Assembly: GCA_014529385.2 (NCBI GenBank)
Contig: CM043958.1
Location: 148,961,293-149,025,292, forward strand
From: Adiantum capillus-veneris
Lineage: Eukaryota > Streptophyta > Polypodiopsida > Polypodiales > Pteridaceae
Reading direction: 5' to 3'
DNA length: 64,000 nucleotides
The stretch's first letter is position 1. The number at the start of each line of letters is the position of its first letter. Shown here one piece after another: positions 37,385-49,115 of the stretch. A model generated the notes under the pieces. The model did not search any database. It was not told where the DNA came from and saw nothing but the letters and a program-made list of their open reading frames with translations. The position numbers and the translations under genes are program-made.

Positions 37385-39238
37385 ATGGCTGATTTTTCAT
37401 TTGACTTCCAGCGTTATGGTCTGACACATTTTGATGGTGCAGATTTTGTTGCTTGGAAGGAACATATGCTTGTTGCATTGACAGATTTGGGGCAGGATAA
37501 ACCCTTGCGTGGTTTATCGGCAAAGCCAAAGTCTATGCGTGATGATGATTGGCAGGATCTTGATGAGTTAGCAATGTCTACGATTCGTTTGCATCTGGTT
37601 GAGTCTGTTTACTGGCAGGTCTCGAGGGAGACTACAACTCATGCTTTATGGTAGAGTTTACATGCTATGTACGCGACATCCATGTCTACAGGGAAGTCTA
37701 GTCCCACTTCTATGTCCATGGGAGAGATTGGTCCCGCACGCAAGTCTCGACGGCATAGAGACTTGACATGTTGGCATTGTGGACACAGAGGGCACATTAG
37801 GCGTCGATGTTTCAGGCGTTTGAGACAACGGAGGCGACAGATGCGTGATGCAGATTTGGGCATGACAGATGCTAGTGAGATCAGTACGGTGGTTACTGAG
37901 TATGCTTGTGATGGAGATGTCACATTTACATCTAGCTTGTCTTCATACGATCTTATGTCTACGAATTGCATATCGGATTGCACATTGTCTTCACATTGGT
38001 TACTAGATTCAGATGCTACATTCCATGTCACGTCGCATCGTGAGTGGTTTAGCACGTTTTCTAGTGGGAGACTTGGTTGTGTGCACATGGCTGATGGTGT
38101 TGTGTATGACATTGAGGGTGCAGGAGACGTATGTTTGTCCTTGCCCAGTGGTATGAGATTTACCCTGCGTCATGTGCGCTATGTGCCAGATCTGAGACGG
38201 GATTTGAACTCAGTCAGACAGTTACGGGATAGTGGATGTCAGATTTCGCTACGAGAGCGAGATTTTGTGATGCATTTGGGTTCGCTAGTGATTGCGAGAG
38301 GTGCCAGGAGTGGTACACGTTACCCATTGCATGTGGATCACACGAGAGATGGTGTTGTCTCTGTGATCACGCAGCCAGGTAGAGAGCGAGAGAGCAGGCG
38401 AGTCTCTTTTGCTTGTGGGTTGCAGGATGCTTTGCATGGAGTGCGGAGTAGTGATCTCGTTGTGCACACAGTTGGGGCACGACTTGAGCAGTCACACAGA
38501 GAGGTGACAGAGTCAAACATGCATGCTTTGCTAGTGAGTGAGCAAAGCAGAGAGTCAGTTGTGCGAGATACTTCTATGCAGGATAGACAGGTAGAGCGGT
38601 CTTGCTCTAGTGAGTCACGACAGGAGGACATTGTGCAAGAGTCTATGCATACAGAGTTAGAGCATGAGAGCTCTAGTGAGTCACAGCAGATTGAGTGGTC
38701 ATGTTTGCAGTGGATGATTGCAGAGGAGGCTGAGATGTCAGCGATTATGCAGTCATTCCTTTCTATGCTCGACAATGAGCATGGGGATATAGTTGTGCAG
38801 GATATGTCTTCCAGCAGACACCTAGAGCAGCTGGTTTGCTCTGAGGTTGCACGACAGGTTGATGCATCTTTTGCGGACAGTCAGGAGATGCATGTGGCTG
38901 ACACGCCTTGTCAGTCAGAGATGCCTATTGCCAGGGACATATATGTTGATGCATGCTCCGTAGAGCTAGCAGGACCCACTAGCATTGCATCGGCATTCGG
39001 TGGTCTCATGTATGAGATGCTGATCTTGAGACCGGATATCGCAGCTGCAGTGGGAGCATATGTAGTTGGGATTGTCAGTCGTTTGTTGACTGATGATGGC
39101 ATAGTGCACGAGGGAGATATGCAGGTATTGCGTACATACTTGCAGTACGTGTGCGGTACGTCTGGTGGTGTATGGACTTACACGGGAGCAGGACAGTCGG
39201 ATGCACACGATCACAGCCAGCCAGTGGGCATCGGTTGA
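37385..39238 (+). CDS. Gag-protease protein of non-autonomous copia, amber-interrupted
   Basis: From ATG 37385 a single frame of 618 codons runs to the stop at 39236-39238, with one TAG at 37652-37654 between Trp and Ser (HALW, then SLHAMYA). The N-terminus is a copia gag (GADFVAWKEHMLVAL). The second half of gag is missing. A CCHC knuckle follows (CWHCGHRGHIRRRC), then a protease-like domain (HWLLDSDATFHVTS; the usual DSG is DSD), ending near GTRYPLHVDH. Next comes a Ser/Glu/Gln-rich region of about 200 residues with near-repeats (SSESRQ, SSESQQ). The last 80 codons resemble the RT/RNase H junction (RPDIAAAVGAYVVGIVSR). The frame stays open across these joins, so the deleted form may be what the family carries. 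Starting at Met 37667 would give 523 residues without the amber codon. Confidence 0.7.
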
Positions 39239-39306
39239 GAGCGGTTTTCTCTCACCTTTTGTAGTCTTTAGACTAGGTTCCCTTGCTTAAAGGCACAGTC
39301 GCCTTT

Positions 39307-39317
39307 AAGTGGGAGGT
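39307..39317 (+). promoter_or_regulatory. Polypurine tract of young copia
   Basis: AAGTGGGAGGT directly precedes the 3' LTR at 39318; it primes plus-strand cDNA synthesis in this family. Confidence 0.85.
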
Positions 39318-39504
39318 TGTTGGGGTATAGGCGCCTGTGCCTTGCCCGGCCGCCCAGAGTCTGGGCGCCCACTGACTTGTATACCTTATACATAGCATAA
39401 GTGTATAGGGGGCTGCTCACTTTTTTGTCTCCCCACCCACATCGTGTGTGTGTCTCCTTCTCTCTCTCTCACTCTTCGTCTGTGGTGCTCCCCGATCCCC
39501 TTCA
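39318..39504 (+). repeat. 3' LTR of young copia
   Basis: 187 bp, nearly identical to the 5' LTR, ending CCCCTTCA, followed by the TSD copy AGTTC. Confidence 0.95.
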
Positions 39505-39509
39505 AGTTC

Positions 39510-42335
39510 TACCCTTGTTGGCTTCTTTGGCTATTTCATGTAAACATCCTCTTCAAGATCCCCATAAAGAAACGTTGTCTTCACATCCATTTGGACCAAT
39601 TCCAAGTCTTCGGTGGCTAATAGAGCAAGCACAAGATGCAATGTAGTCATCTTGACCATTTGAGAAAATATTTCATCGAAATCCACGCCTTTTGTTTGCT
39701 TGAACCTTTTTGCAACCAATCTTGCCTTATACTTAGGCTCAGGATCATCTACTTCTTCTTGTACACCCATTTACATGGCAATGCCTGTTTACCCGCAGGT
39801 AACTCTTTTAATTCCCAAGTTTAATTTGCTAAGATTGAGTTATAATCAAATTGTATAGCCTCTTCCCACTTCACGCTATCATCCATTTGAATGGACTCTT
39901 TGTAGAAAGTGGGTTCACCGCAATCAAAGACTAGCAAGTAGTCTAATCCTGGCTCAAAACGCTCAAATGCACAAGATGTATGAGTAGATCTCCGAACTGC
40001 CTGACTGCTAGATTCCTTTCTCTCTGGAACAACATGTGTGTGTGTACTAGTGGAAGGTGCATCACTAGCACGTCCAACATTTTGTGTAAGTAGTGGTGAG
40101 GAAACATCCTCAAACCGTACTCTGTGATACTCAATGTCTTTCACTGGCTTTTTATGCATTTTAGACTCGTTGAATATCACCTCTGAGATGTGTATAACCT
40201 TCTTAGATTTTGGGTGCCAGAGATGATATCTTATCTCTCCGTCTACACCGTATCCAATGAAGATGCACTTGTATGATTTGGGGTCCAGCTTTTGTCTAAG
40301 TGCTTTTGGCACATGTGAGAATGCCTCACACCCGAATACACATAACGTGTCATAATTGGGCTCTTTGCCCGTCCACATCTCCTGCAAAACCTTGTACTTT
40401 AGTGGTGTACTAGGTGACAGATTGATCAAGTAAGCAGCCGTCGTGACAGTTTCTCCCCAAAATTCTTGAGGTAACTTGGCCGTAGACAACATAGAAGTGA
40501 CCCGTTCTTGAACGGTTCTATTCATCCTCTCAGCCACACCATTTTGGGTGGGTGTGTAAGGTGTGGTAAATTGTCTTGTAATGCTTCTTTTACTAAAAAA
40601 GTCCTTGAACTTGGAGGAGATATACTCGCCTCCATTGTCACTGCACAAAGCTTAAAGCTTTCTACCCGATTGGTTCTCTACCAATGCTAAGAACTTCTAA
40701 AAGACACTAAAGACAACACTTTTTTGCTTCAAGAGATAAACCCACACCTTTATAGTAGAGTCATCTATGAATGTTAGGAAGTATCACACTCTCCCTAGAG
40801 ACTTGACTGGCATAGGTCCGCACAAGTCGCTATGAACAAGACCTAAAGGACTCCCTAACTCCTTGTCCAAAGGCACTGATGTCAACCTAGTCTGTTTGCC
40901 ATAGATACAATGCTCACATAAAGAGAAGTTAGAGTAATCTAACACAAGGATATAACCAAAACGCTACAAGGCTTTCACTTCCTTTTGACTCATATGTCCT
41001 AGCCGGCTATGCCGCAACTCCGTAGACGGCAGCTTGGCTACACAAATAGAATTATCTTTTAAAGAAGAGACATAAAGTGAGTACAATGAGCCAGATTTTT
41101 GGCCTTGAAGCATGACCCGATTTCCCTTCTTGATAATCCAAGAATTATGAGCAAATATGGTAGTGTAACCCAAATCATCCGACATCAAACTCTTTGTCCA
41201 TTTGGGTACGTGTCTGACATTATGCAGCATAAACTCAGTGTCATTATGCATAGAAAACTTGATGTTATCCACACCGCATATATCAAGCTCATAAGAATTG
41301 CCTAGCTTCATTGTGCCATGCATGGTAGTGTATGTAGAAAAACCACTCCTTCTGAGGAGCTAGCACCTGAGTCCACAATCCAATTCTGCACATAACACTT
41401 GTCAAGAGTTAACAATGCATCAAGACTCAAATCTAATGTCAAAATCAACACATCATTTGGTACATGAAAAACTGTCTCAATGATTAGAGACTCAACCACA
41501 TTAATTTCTTCAATCTTCACGCCGCTTTTGGGTATGTTAGACTTTGCTTTCTCTTTTCCCTATTGCCCTTATCACACCGCATTGTGCGGCAATCTTTCTT
41601 CAAGTGTCCCTTTTTATGGCAGTAGTAACACTCAACATTTCTCATGTCTTTGCTGCAACTCTTGCTACGACCTTGTTTGCAATCTTATGAATGATCGTGG
41701 CTACGACCACGCTCCCTTTGCTTGTCACGATTGCCACTAGCCACATACGAATCACCATGCCCACTAGCATCAAGAGATTGACGTCGAATATCCTTAGTGA
41801 GCAACACACTAGCAACATCATTGAAAACTAGCTTTCCATTGAGTGCCAAAATTGCTTATGATTGTGTTGAAGGTATTCCATGACAATGGTCACGAACATA
41901 GCAAGAAAATGGCCTTCATTTTATCATCAAAATTGAGACCTTTTGAATTAATGTGTGAATACACGTTGTTGAACTCGTTCAAGTGAGAACTAACATTGAT
42001 GCCTTCTTTCATGTTCATGCACATCAATTTCTTCATCAAGAAAACCTTGTTTGAGGCATTGTTGCCATCCTACACCTGACATAGAGCATCCCACAAATCT
42101 TTGGCATTGGTCTTATCCATTATGGTAAAGTAAATGGATTCATCAAGGTGTAGGTGAATGGTCGCCATATCACACTCATTCAAGTCATCCCACTCATCAT
42201 TAGTGTATGCATTCTCTCTTCTTATACACAAGGGTATTATCAAGACTTTGTTGATCAAAACATCTTGCATATGCTGCCGCCAAATGACAAAGTTTGATCC
42301 ATCAAAATTTTTGATGTATTAGAATGTAGCCAAAA
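39510..42335 (-). pseudogene. Host copia gag, protease, integrase and RT start
   Basis: Reading leftward, gag begins near 42335 (FDGSNFVIWRQHMQDVL). A degraded zinc-knuckle region lies at 41.6-41.7 kb. The protease (NWIVDSGASS) is at about 41.37 kb. A pre-integrase segment reads ELRHSRLGHMSQKEVKAL (40964-41020). Integrase is a 275-codon frame at 39821-40648 with SDNGGEYISSKF, TPYTPTQNGVAERMN, WGETV and the GYRY-like IGYGVDGEIRY stretch. RT starts with YKARLVAKRFKQTKGVDF and VQMDVKTTFLYGDLEEDVYMK, then TAG in place of Gln, then the insertion point at 39509. Frameshifts separate gag, protease and the first part of integrase. Confidence 0.85.
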
Positions 42336-43660
42336 ACTTTATGGAAAATTGTCTGGGATAATTTCGGTAGAGTTTCTTCTAGAATAGGAGCGATAACTCA
42401 AACCAAAAGTAGTAAAATCACTGTGTAAGAACAACTAGAAGTGCCAAGAATGCATAAAATGGACTCGCAAAAAAAATCCGGCTGAGTCTCCTCTGTACGG
42501 GGAGAAAACTCTTAAACCGACAAACCAAAAGTAACACATAAACTGCCCAAAACAACCACTGGCATCAACTGCTCAAAACCAATGTAGCGTGACCACCAAC
42601 TCCACGTCAAAAGCACAAAAAACCACCCAAATACATATCCTATGGCGAGGGTATCATATCCTAAATCGTTCAAGATAGCATGGACAGACACCAGATTACT
42701 CATTACATGGTACTCTTAAAACCATTCTTGTGATTAGAATAAACTTTTTCAGCGTAGGTGCTTACCAACTTTTCTTCATTTACAACACATCATTTTCAAC
42801 CATTTGCCATACTTCATTCAAGAGTATGGAAACACAGGCATATGGAATACACAAGTCTTAGAAAAGTCTCATTACATGGCGAGGAATGTCTACTTCAGAT
42901 GTAAGGCAAATAGCTTAAAAGATATTTTCCAATGGTTCCATCACAAAATCCTTCATCGCATGCAGCAGCAAAAGAAAGTATAAACGTCTTCACCAACACC
43001 ACATGCAATTACACAACTACAACAAAGAAAAATTAAATGGTATGAGGCTTTCAACAACTCCAATGCTCGAGATGGCCAAAGAAAGTGAGAGAGACAATGG
43101 CACATGTGAACTATAGATGGAGCAAGAGACTGGGTGTTCGATGCATTATATACTTCTGTAAATTTTGGTACTGTGTTTACCACAAAACATGTACAAATCT
43201 GTAATCTGCAATTACTAAGACAACATGTACAAGTCACAAGTTGTATATCAAATTTTGAGATTTTAGATATATGTTCTGGCACATTGCCCTTGTATCTTAT
43301 CATCATGTGTTTGCCATACTCTAATAGTTCATTTGGGTCTTATTTTCCGAAGGATAGTGCCACTGTTGTAGTAATATGTGGCACGACTGCTTGAATAACC
43401 AAGACTGTATCCAAAACACTCTCTCGTGAATATTTTAAAAAAAAGAATGACTTTGTCTGTGTTCTTTGGCAGCATCGGTCCACCTAAAAAGCGGGAGAAT
43501 GTCTTCAGGACAAATGTTGTGATAGTTCCCTCTTGGAACTTCCATTGTGAAGGACTAGTATTGGTGCCTCACAGATTTTGTCAAGATATGTGAAAGAGCT
43601 GCATCTCTTCCACATTACTCCCTGGTTCAACGACGAAGAAATTCATCCTTTTCAGCAATC
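42336..43660. other. Non-coding; expected copia leader and 5' LTR not found
   Basis: The host copia leader should begin here, but no LTR matching 28250-28467 and no TGGTATCAGAGC site is visible. Short frames on both strands have no motifs. Confidence 0.45.
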
Positions 43661-43677
43661 AAAGACTGCACCCATAA

Positions 43678-45117
43678 TTAAATGTGAGATTTAGAGAGAG
43701 ACATTGTTTTGGGGGGGGGGGGGGGGGGGGTCACCATGAAACTCTCATCTTGCATCCATAGTTCATCCTTCCATAGGTCCACCGAGCGGCTCGACCCCTG
43801 TGCTAGCCGCTGATACCATTCCTCTACTTCTTCATTGCTCGTTGAGGGCTTCAGAGTATTCCTGATTGCTTGAAAAGTGGCCTTATCAAGGAGTGGCTCC
43901 TTATACGTTTTTGCTTTCTGGAAATATAGTTTGAGCCACTCTAGTGGGTTGCTGGAGGTTTCCATTGCCTCATCATCACTGTTGTCTTTAGAGACAAAGA
44001 CACTCCTCTCCTCATGGAGTTTGGAGATGGTGCCTAGTGAAAAGTCTTCCCGCAGATAGAAAATACCTTGAATGTCATGGAGAAAAATGTATGTCTTACA
44101 CCAAATCTGAATTTTGGCACGCCAAGAAGAATTAACTCAGCTTGGTTCTCATTAATCCTATCACATCCAAGGGTAGCTTGATTTCCAATGTTTTCATAAA
44201 GAGCATTTTGCATTGTTCAACCTCCTGTGCTTCTGCCTCAAAGTCAATAACCTCCTCTATCTCTTTCACTGCATTGTAGTCCTTCTTGATGTCCTCTTGC
44301 TCATATGGTGGTAGATCTTGTTCCTCCATGATTTCATCAGGGTTTTTCATCAGACTAGAAAATAATATATTCAAATAGAAAAGAAATCCAAAGGACTCAT
44401 GGATAAGCTTGTACTCCTTTTTGTGCATAGGGAAGCACAAGGGTCTATATGACAATGGTAATTGATTTTACTTTTTGTATGAACCTCCTTTGGGATCACA
44501 ATCTTTGAAGTGAACAACCACCATGTCATCAAGAATGACCCTGCCATTTTGCACCTCCAGCTCAAACCTCTCTCTTTCAGGATTTAAGAAATTGGTGTGG
44601 TGAGCTAGAAGATCATCAAGATTGAAGGTGGCATTAAATATGTGACATACCTTATGACATTTATCACCAGATCGTACAAAGATTACAAAGTAAACAATCC
44701 TTTTATTGATGACTGCAGGTTCTTCCACAATAACTGTCTCTTTTTCCTTCTTCTCTTTTGTGTTGCGCTTTGTAGGTGGCGTAGAGTCGGTGCTTGAAAT
44801 AAAATCCACCTTCCTCTTTAGTGAGTTGAGCATAGGAACCTTGTTGCAGTGTACTCCTGACTTGCAGAAGGTTCTGACTCTACCTCTGCAGCATCCACAT
44901 CTAAGTTCAACAAAATGTCCTCTACCGCTACACCAAGAATCTCTAAAGGCTCACTGAAGTCAACATTTCTCTTCTTTAAATTTGTTAACACTGCAGTGAA
45001 GAAAAAGTTGCATGCTAGTGCCCAAACAAACACTCTGGATCTACTTTTGATCTCTTCCTTCTGTGAGCTTTGATGCCTCGAAACTATAACAAAAACTATT
45101 TTAGAAATTGCAAACAA
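43678..45117 (-). CDS. Unrecognised protein fragments, possibly exons of one gene
   Basis: Three minus-strand open segments follow each other. The 44818-45117 segment is acidic at its C-terminus, with ILLNLDVDAAEVESEPSAS. The 44132-44833 segment is basic at first (NSLKRKVDF, PPTKRNTKEKKEKE), then hydrophilic/hydrophobic mixed, then acidic, with a stop or frame change near 44465. The 43678-44059 segment contains NPLEWLKLYFQKAKTYKEP and VEEWYQRLAQG. The composition looks protein-like and the segments have the same direction. No zinc knuckle, catalytic motif or known domain is recognised. Before the copia insertion at 46.1 kb it faced the H3/Ulp1 gene head to head across about 1.1 kb. It may be a host gene or part of a DNA transposon. 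Confidence 0.35.
43711..43730. repeat. 20-base poly-G run
   Basis: An uninterrupted run of 20 G, read as polyproline on the minus strand at the end of the unrecognised protein fragment. It may be a sequencing or assembly weak point. Confidence 0.95.
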
Positions 45118-45630
45118 ACATATTAATATTTAATTTGTGTGTAATTAATAACTATATATTACTATCAACACCATCCTCATAAACACACACACACGCACAC
45201 ACACACACACACAAAGTTTCTCTTCTTGATTCATGAACATACTGAAAACTATGCTATGTTGGAGAGAATCTACAATTAGAAAACTTGTCATCACACACAC
45301 ACACACACACACAACTCAAACAATTGTTTTTTGCAAGCGGCACGCGAGGAAACTTGCACCAAAAACTACAGACTTGACGTGCACCATTGGCAGAAATATG
45401 AGCAAACTGCCAATGGTGCACACAAAAGAGAATTTCATGCCAAGAATCCTTGGTGCGTCATTCACAGTAAAATGAAGAGAAAATTTGAAGAAAATGTACA
45501 CCAAGAGTACCTTTCCCTGGGCTTGGCATCAATGTATACAATTGTTGTTGGATATGGTGGACTGTTTGAATGTCTCAACAATGACTGCTCAGACAGACCG
45601 AGGAACAAGTGATTTCTCACCCCAAACAAC

Positions 45631-45718
<88 letters not shown>

Positions 45719-45846
45719 CCCCCATGCATATGTGATCTGTTAGACCAAATCATGAAAAGTAAGTGGTGTCGTACGATGCAATAAATGATCGTATGATATG
45801 ATTAGAGAGAGAGAGAGAGGGAGGGAGAAAGACAAAAGCACACATG

Positions 45847-45884
<38 letters not shown>

Positions 45885-46099
45885 GATCACCACCACCAAT
45901 AAAGTTTCCCATCTCAAACCAACAAAGAGACAAAAAACAAAGGTACTATTTTATCTTAACATAGATCCATCTATTCTTTTTGTCTGTGTTTACCTAGTTT
46001 CATGCCATCTATCTCATCAATCTCTATTCTATCTGTATAGGCCATTTTATTAGCGCTAAGGAACATTTTTTTTGCAAACGTCACGCGTGTGCTACATGG
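45118..46099. repeat. Microsatellite-rich intergenic stretch
   Basis: It holds AC runs at about 45184-45213, 45293-45312 and 45847-45882, a CT run at about 45634-45716 followed by a C run, and a short GA run at 45803-45819. No gene is visible. Undoing the copia insertion places this stretch between two divergent coding regions. Confidence 0.85.
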
Positions 46100-46835
46100 T
46101 GTTAGGAAATATGACGTAGCTAAGTAGATAATTGAGTAGTTTACTTAATGAAGAGAGATAATTTTCACACATGAGAGATTATAGAGATAGAGAGAGAGAG
46201 AGAGCACACAATATACGTGGTTCCCCCAATTTGGGCTACGTCCACTGGAAAGCATCCACTCAATGGCTTTAGTACTTCAAAACAAGAAGTAGATTACAAA
46301 GGGATTATACCCTTTTGGAGCTCTCGCCTTGCTTCACTCTCACCACCTCACATCAACTTCACAATGCACCACAATGCTTCACAATCCATTTTTGTGTGTA
46401 GAAGAAGCCTCCTTTTATAGGCCGAAAGGGCTGCTCTCTCTCATGAGAGGCAACCGTGTGTAGCCTTTGTGTTGACAAGTTCAACTTGGACTCTCCAATG
46501 CACCCATGTGTGGCCGCCTTGAAAAGACAAGTCCATCTTGAAATCGGCCGCTACCCACCGGTCATTGACTTCTGACTATCGGCCACCGGCCATTGACTAT
46601 CAGCCAACCGACCCGTCGTTTTTGACCACTTTCCGTAGCCATAATATTCCAACAAAAAGGAATATTCCTAGGCAAAAAGCTCGAGACTGGTTGTGAAAAT
46701 TTTGGGTTTTGGCGAGTGATTTTTCTTCACATACGATGGCTTCTCCTCATAACGGAGGCCATACAAATGTGCCTTTTTAATACAAAAAATTACAAGCGAC
46801 AAATCAAGCTCCATACTTAACAATCTCCCACTTTG
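46100..46835 (-). repeat. 3' LTR and polypurine tract
   Basis: On the minus strand the tract CAAAGTGGGAGAT precedes TGTTAAGTATGGAGC at 46822; the LTR ends CCTAACA at 46100. It is clearly similar to the right LTR but with scattered substitutions and indels. Confidence 0.9.
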
Positions 46836-48100
46836 AGACTGATCCTCCATATGATTGAAGGTGAGCAAAAGCTCAACTTCTCCTTGTTGACCACCTTTGT
46901 AAACATGTGTGCAGGATTTTCACTTGTATGCACCTTTCCTAGCTTTAGTTGTCCCTCTTCCAAAAGTGCATGTATGAAGTGATATCTCACCTCAATGTGC
47001 TTTGTCCTTGAATGAAAGGCTGAGTTGTTTGCAAGATGGATAGCGCTTTGGTTATCACTGTACAAGACACAATTGTCTTGTTTGAATCCAAGCTCTTCTA
47101 AGAATTTGTGAAGCCACATAATTTCTTTGCTTGCCTCTGTCATTGCTACATACTCTACTTCCGTGGTAGAAAGTGAGACCACTTTCTGCAGCTTTCATGC
47201 CCAGTTTATTGTTGTGCCTCCAACCGTGAAGACATAGCCAATACTGCTCCTTCGAGTATCTTTGTCATCTACCATATCTGCATCAGCATACCCTTGAAGA
47301 AAAATATCAGTTCCTCCAAAATACAAAGCATTGTTGTTGTCTCTTTCAAATACCTAAGTATCCACTTCATAGCTTTCCACCAGTGCTTTTTACCTAGGTT
47401 GTCCATGAGCCTACTTACAACTCCCACTGCATGTGCAATGTCTGGCCTTGTCTAGACCATAGTATACGTAAGAGAACCTACCACTGTAGCATATGAAAAT
47501 TTAGACATATAGGCTATCTCCTCTTGTGTCTTTGGACACATATCCTTGGTTAGTTTAAAGTGACCAGCCAAAGGTGTAGAAATTGTTTTCGCATTTTGCA
47601 TTGCAAACCCTTTCTAGTACCTTCTTGATGTAATCCTCTTGAGATAGATTTATTGTCTTCTTCCTCCTGTCCCTTGATATCTCCATACCAAGTATTCTCT
47701 TTGCAGCACCTAAATATTTCATTGAAAAAGATTTAGACACCTCCTCTTTTAGGTCTTTGATGTCTTGCATGTTAGCACTTGCAATCAGCATGCCATAACC
47801 ATAGAACATTAGGATGATGAACTTCCCATATCCCAAATCCTTCGTATAGATGCAATGATCTGAGTTGCACCTTCTGAATCCATGATCCAACATCCATGGA
47901 TCGAACTTCAAGTACCATTGTCTTGATGCTTACTTTAAACCATACAAGCTCTTCTTTAATCTGCAAGCCATTTTCTCGTTACCCCTTACTTCATACCCCT
48001 TTGGTTGAAGCATGTAAATTTCATCCTCTAAGTCTTTGTGAGGGAATGCCATATTTACACCCATTTTCTTGAGATTTAAATTGTTACCATATACATGTGG
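46836..48100 (-). pseudogene. Copia RT (3' part) and RNase H
   Basis: Reading leftward, DLEDEIYMLQPKGYEV and CRLKKSLYGLK begin the preserved part near 48085. The catalytic box reads MFYGYGMLIA where LYVDDMLIA is expected, so both Asp are lost. RNase H follows at 46817-47182 with STTEVEYVAMTEASKE, YSDNQSAIHLANN and KHIEVRYHF. Several frameshifts lie between 47.2 and 47.6 kb. The protein breaks off at about 48100, where a plus-strand LTR starts. Confidence 0.85.
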
Positions 48101-48106
48101 TAGTGA

Positions 48107-48308
48107 TGTGTGTGAACACACTAGGACCACAGGGGAATTTTTTCCCTCTTTAGGAGGTTTTCTCCCCCGTTCATTGTATATACGCCCATCACTATAGGGC
48201 GATCTATCTTTCCATTTCACAATAAGTAATACACTCTCTGTTGTGTGCCTTGAGCTTCCTTCATCTTCTCCAAGCTGTGTGCGTTTCCCTGCAACCCTAA
48301 TTCCAACA
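48107..48308 (+). repeat. 5' LTR of inserted plus-strand copia
   Basis: About 200 bp with a possible TATA box (GTATATACG, about 48176) and end TTCCAACA at 48308, just before an exact primer site. The left edge is uncertain by a few bases. Length and layout resemble the other short copia LTRs in this window. Confidence 0.65.
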
Positions 48309-48310
48309 AT

Positions 48311-48322
48311 TGGTATCAGAGC
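48311..48322 (+). promoter_or_regulatory. Primer-binding site, initiator tRNA-Met
   Basis: TGGTATCAGAGC, exact, two bases after the LTR end. It defines a plus-strand copia whose later domains are at 55.8-58.1 kb. Confidence 0.9.
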
Positions 48323-48669
48323 ATGTCACGTCCTCCCGGGCTTAGTCGCTAACGTCGCCAAAACACCCTGCTTGTTTTCTTAGATTTCAACGAGCTTTGG
48401 CAAGTGCCAGTAGGTCGAGAAAAAATTTGGGTAGACTCGTAGAGCTTGGTCTGCTCAATATTTCATTTTGGGCTCATTTTGACCTCCGTTTCCACTACAG
48501 CCAAGTCTGGACAGGCAATTTCATCATTTTGTGTAGAATTTCTATCAGTGTCAATTCCTGCATAACATGTCCCATACAGTCTATTGCGGGTTGTGCTATA
48601 TAGCACGTGCTGGTCTCACTCAATTTCTCCTCATTTTGGATAGTTTTTACATTAGGTGCAAGCATTTTC

Positions 48670-49115
48670 CATGACTGACAACAACACAGATGTGTTCATG
48701 ATGTTTGCTACTAAGGACATATTGGATGGGGACAATTAGCTTATGTGGGCTTATATGATGCAACATGTACTTGTGTCAAAGGGAGTTTGGAACATTGTGT
48801 AGGGTATTGATGTACGTTCTGGTACAGTGGATGCATGCAATGTTGAGGATGCTCCAGGTTTTGCTGCTAGGGTTGTTGCTGTCAAAACAATTTTGCCTAC
48901 GGTTGAGTAGGCTCGTTGGGATGTAAGAGATGTGTAGGCTCATGCATTGATTGCATTGTCTGTGAAGCGCACTATTACTCCTCACATCCATTCAACAAAA
49001 TCTATAAAACAGGCTTAGGATATTGTAGCTAGTCTTTATGCAAGCCGCAATGAGGCTAAAATTGTTTTGTTGCATAAAGAGCTGGAATCAAAGATTATGC
49101 ATGAGGAAGATTGTT
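48670..49115 (+). pseudogene. Copia gag N-terminal part
   Basis: From ATG 48670 the frame reads a typical copia gag (LMWAYMMQHVLVSKGVWNIV; later ALIALSVKRTITPHI and DIVASLYASRNEAKI). Five or six codons are now TAG, several of them probably CAG or TGG originally. It stops near 49115, where unrelated sequence begins. Confidence 0.7.

Larger units (their letters stand above)
35592..39504 (+). mobile_element. Young non-autonomous copia with gag-protease frame
   Basis: This 3913-bp element has LTRs of 189 and 187 bp, TSD AGTTC (35587-35591 and 39505-39509), an exact primer site, a 1.6-kb leader, a gag-protease frame and a polypurine tract. The LTRs differ by one substitution and one 2-bp indel. 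Integrase and most of RT/RNase H are absent, so movement would need enzymes from a relative. It is inserted in the RT of the host copia, on the opposite strand. Confidence 0.92.
28250..42335 (-). mobile_element. Host copia element carrying two nested insertions
   Basis: The minus-strand element runs from gag (42.3 kb) through protease, integrase and RT/RNase H to a 3' LTR at 28250-28467. Two foreign segments interrupt it, at 28599-34542 (TSD GAGGC) and 35592-39504 (TSD AGTTC). Joining the flanks restores the protein in both places (ALTKSLAS-ERFAHCIEMMGV and PTRVEL-VCRLKKALYGLKQ). The 5' LTR and primer site were not found to the right of 42.3 kb. Confidence 0.85.

Noticed and set aside
38285-39214. 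Minus-strand open frames of up to 145 codons
   Set aside because: They are shadows of the plus-strand gag-protease frame, without domain matches.
42512-42703. Short minus-strand frame with membrane-like composition
   Set aside because: It lies where copia leader is expected and has no start context or homology I can name.
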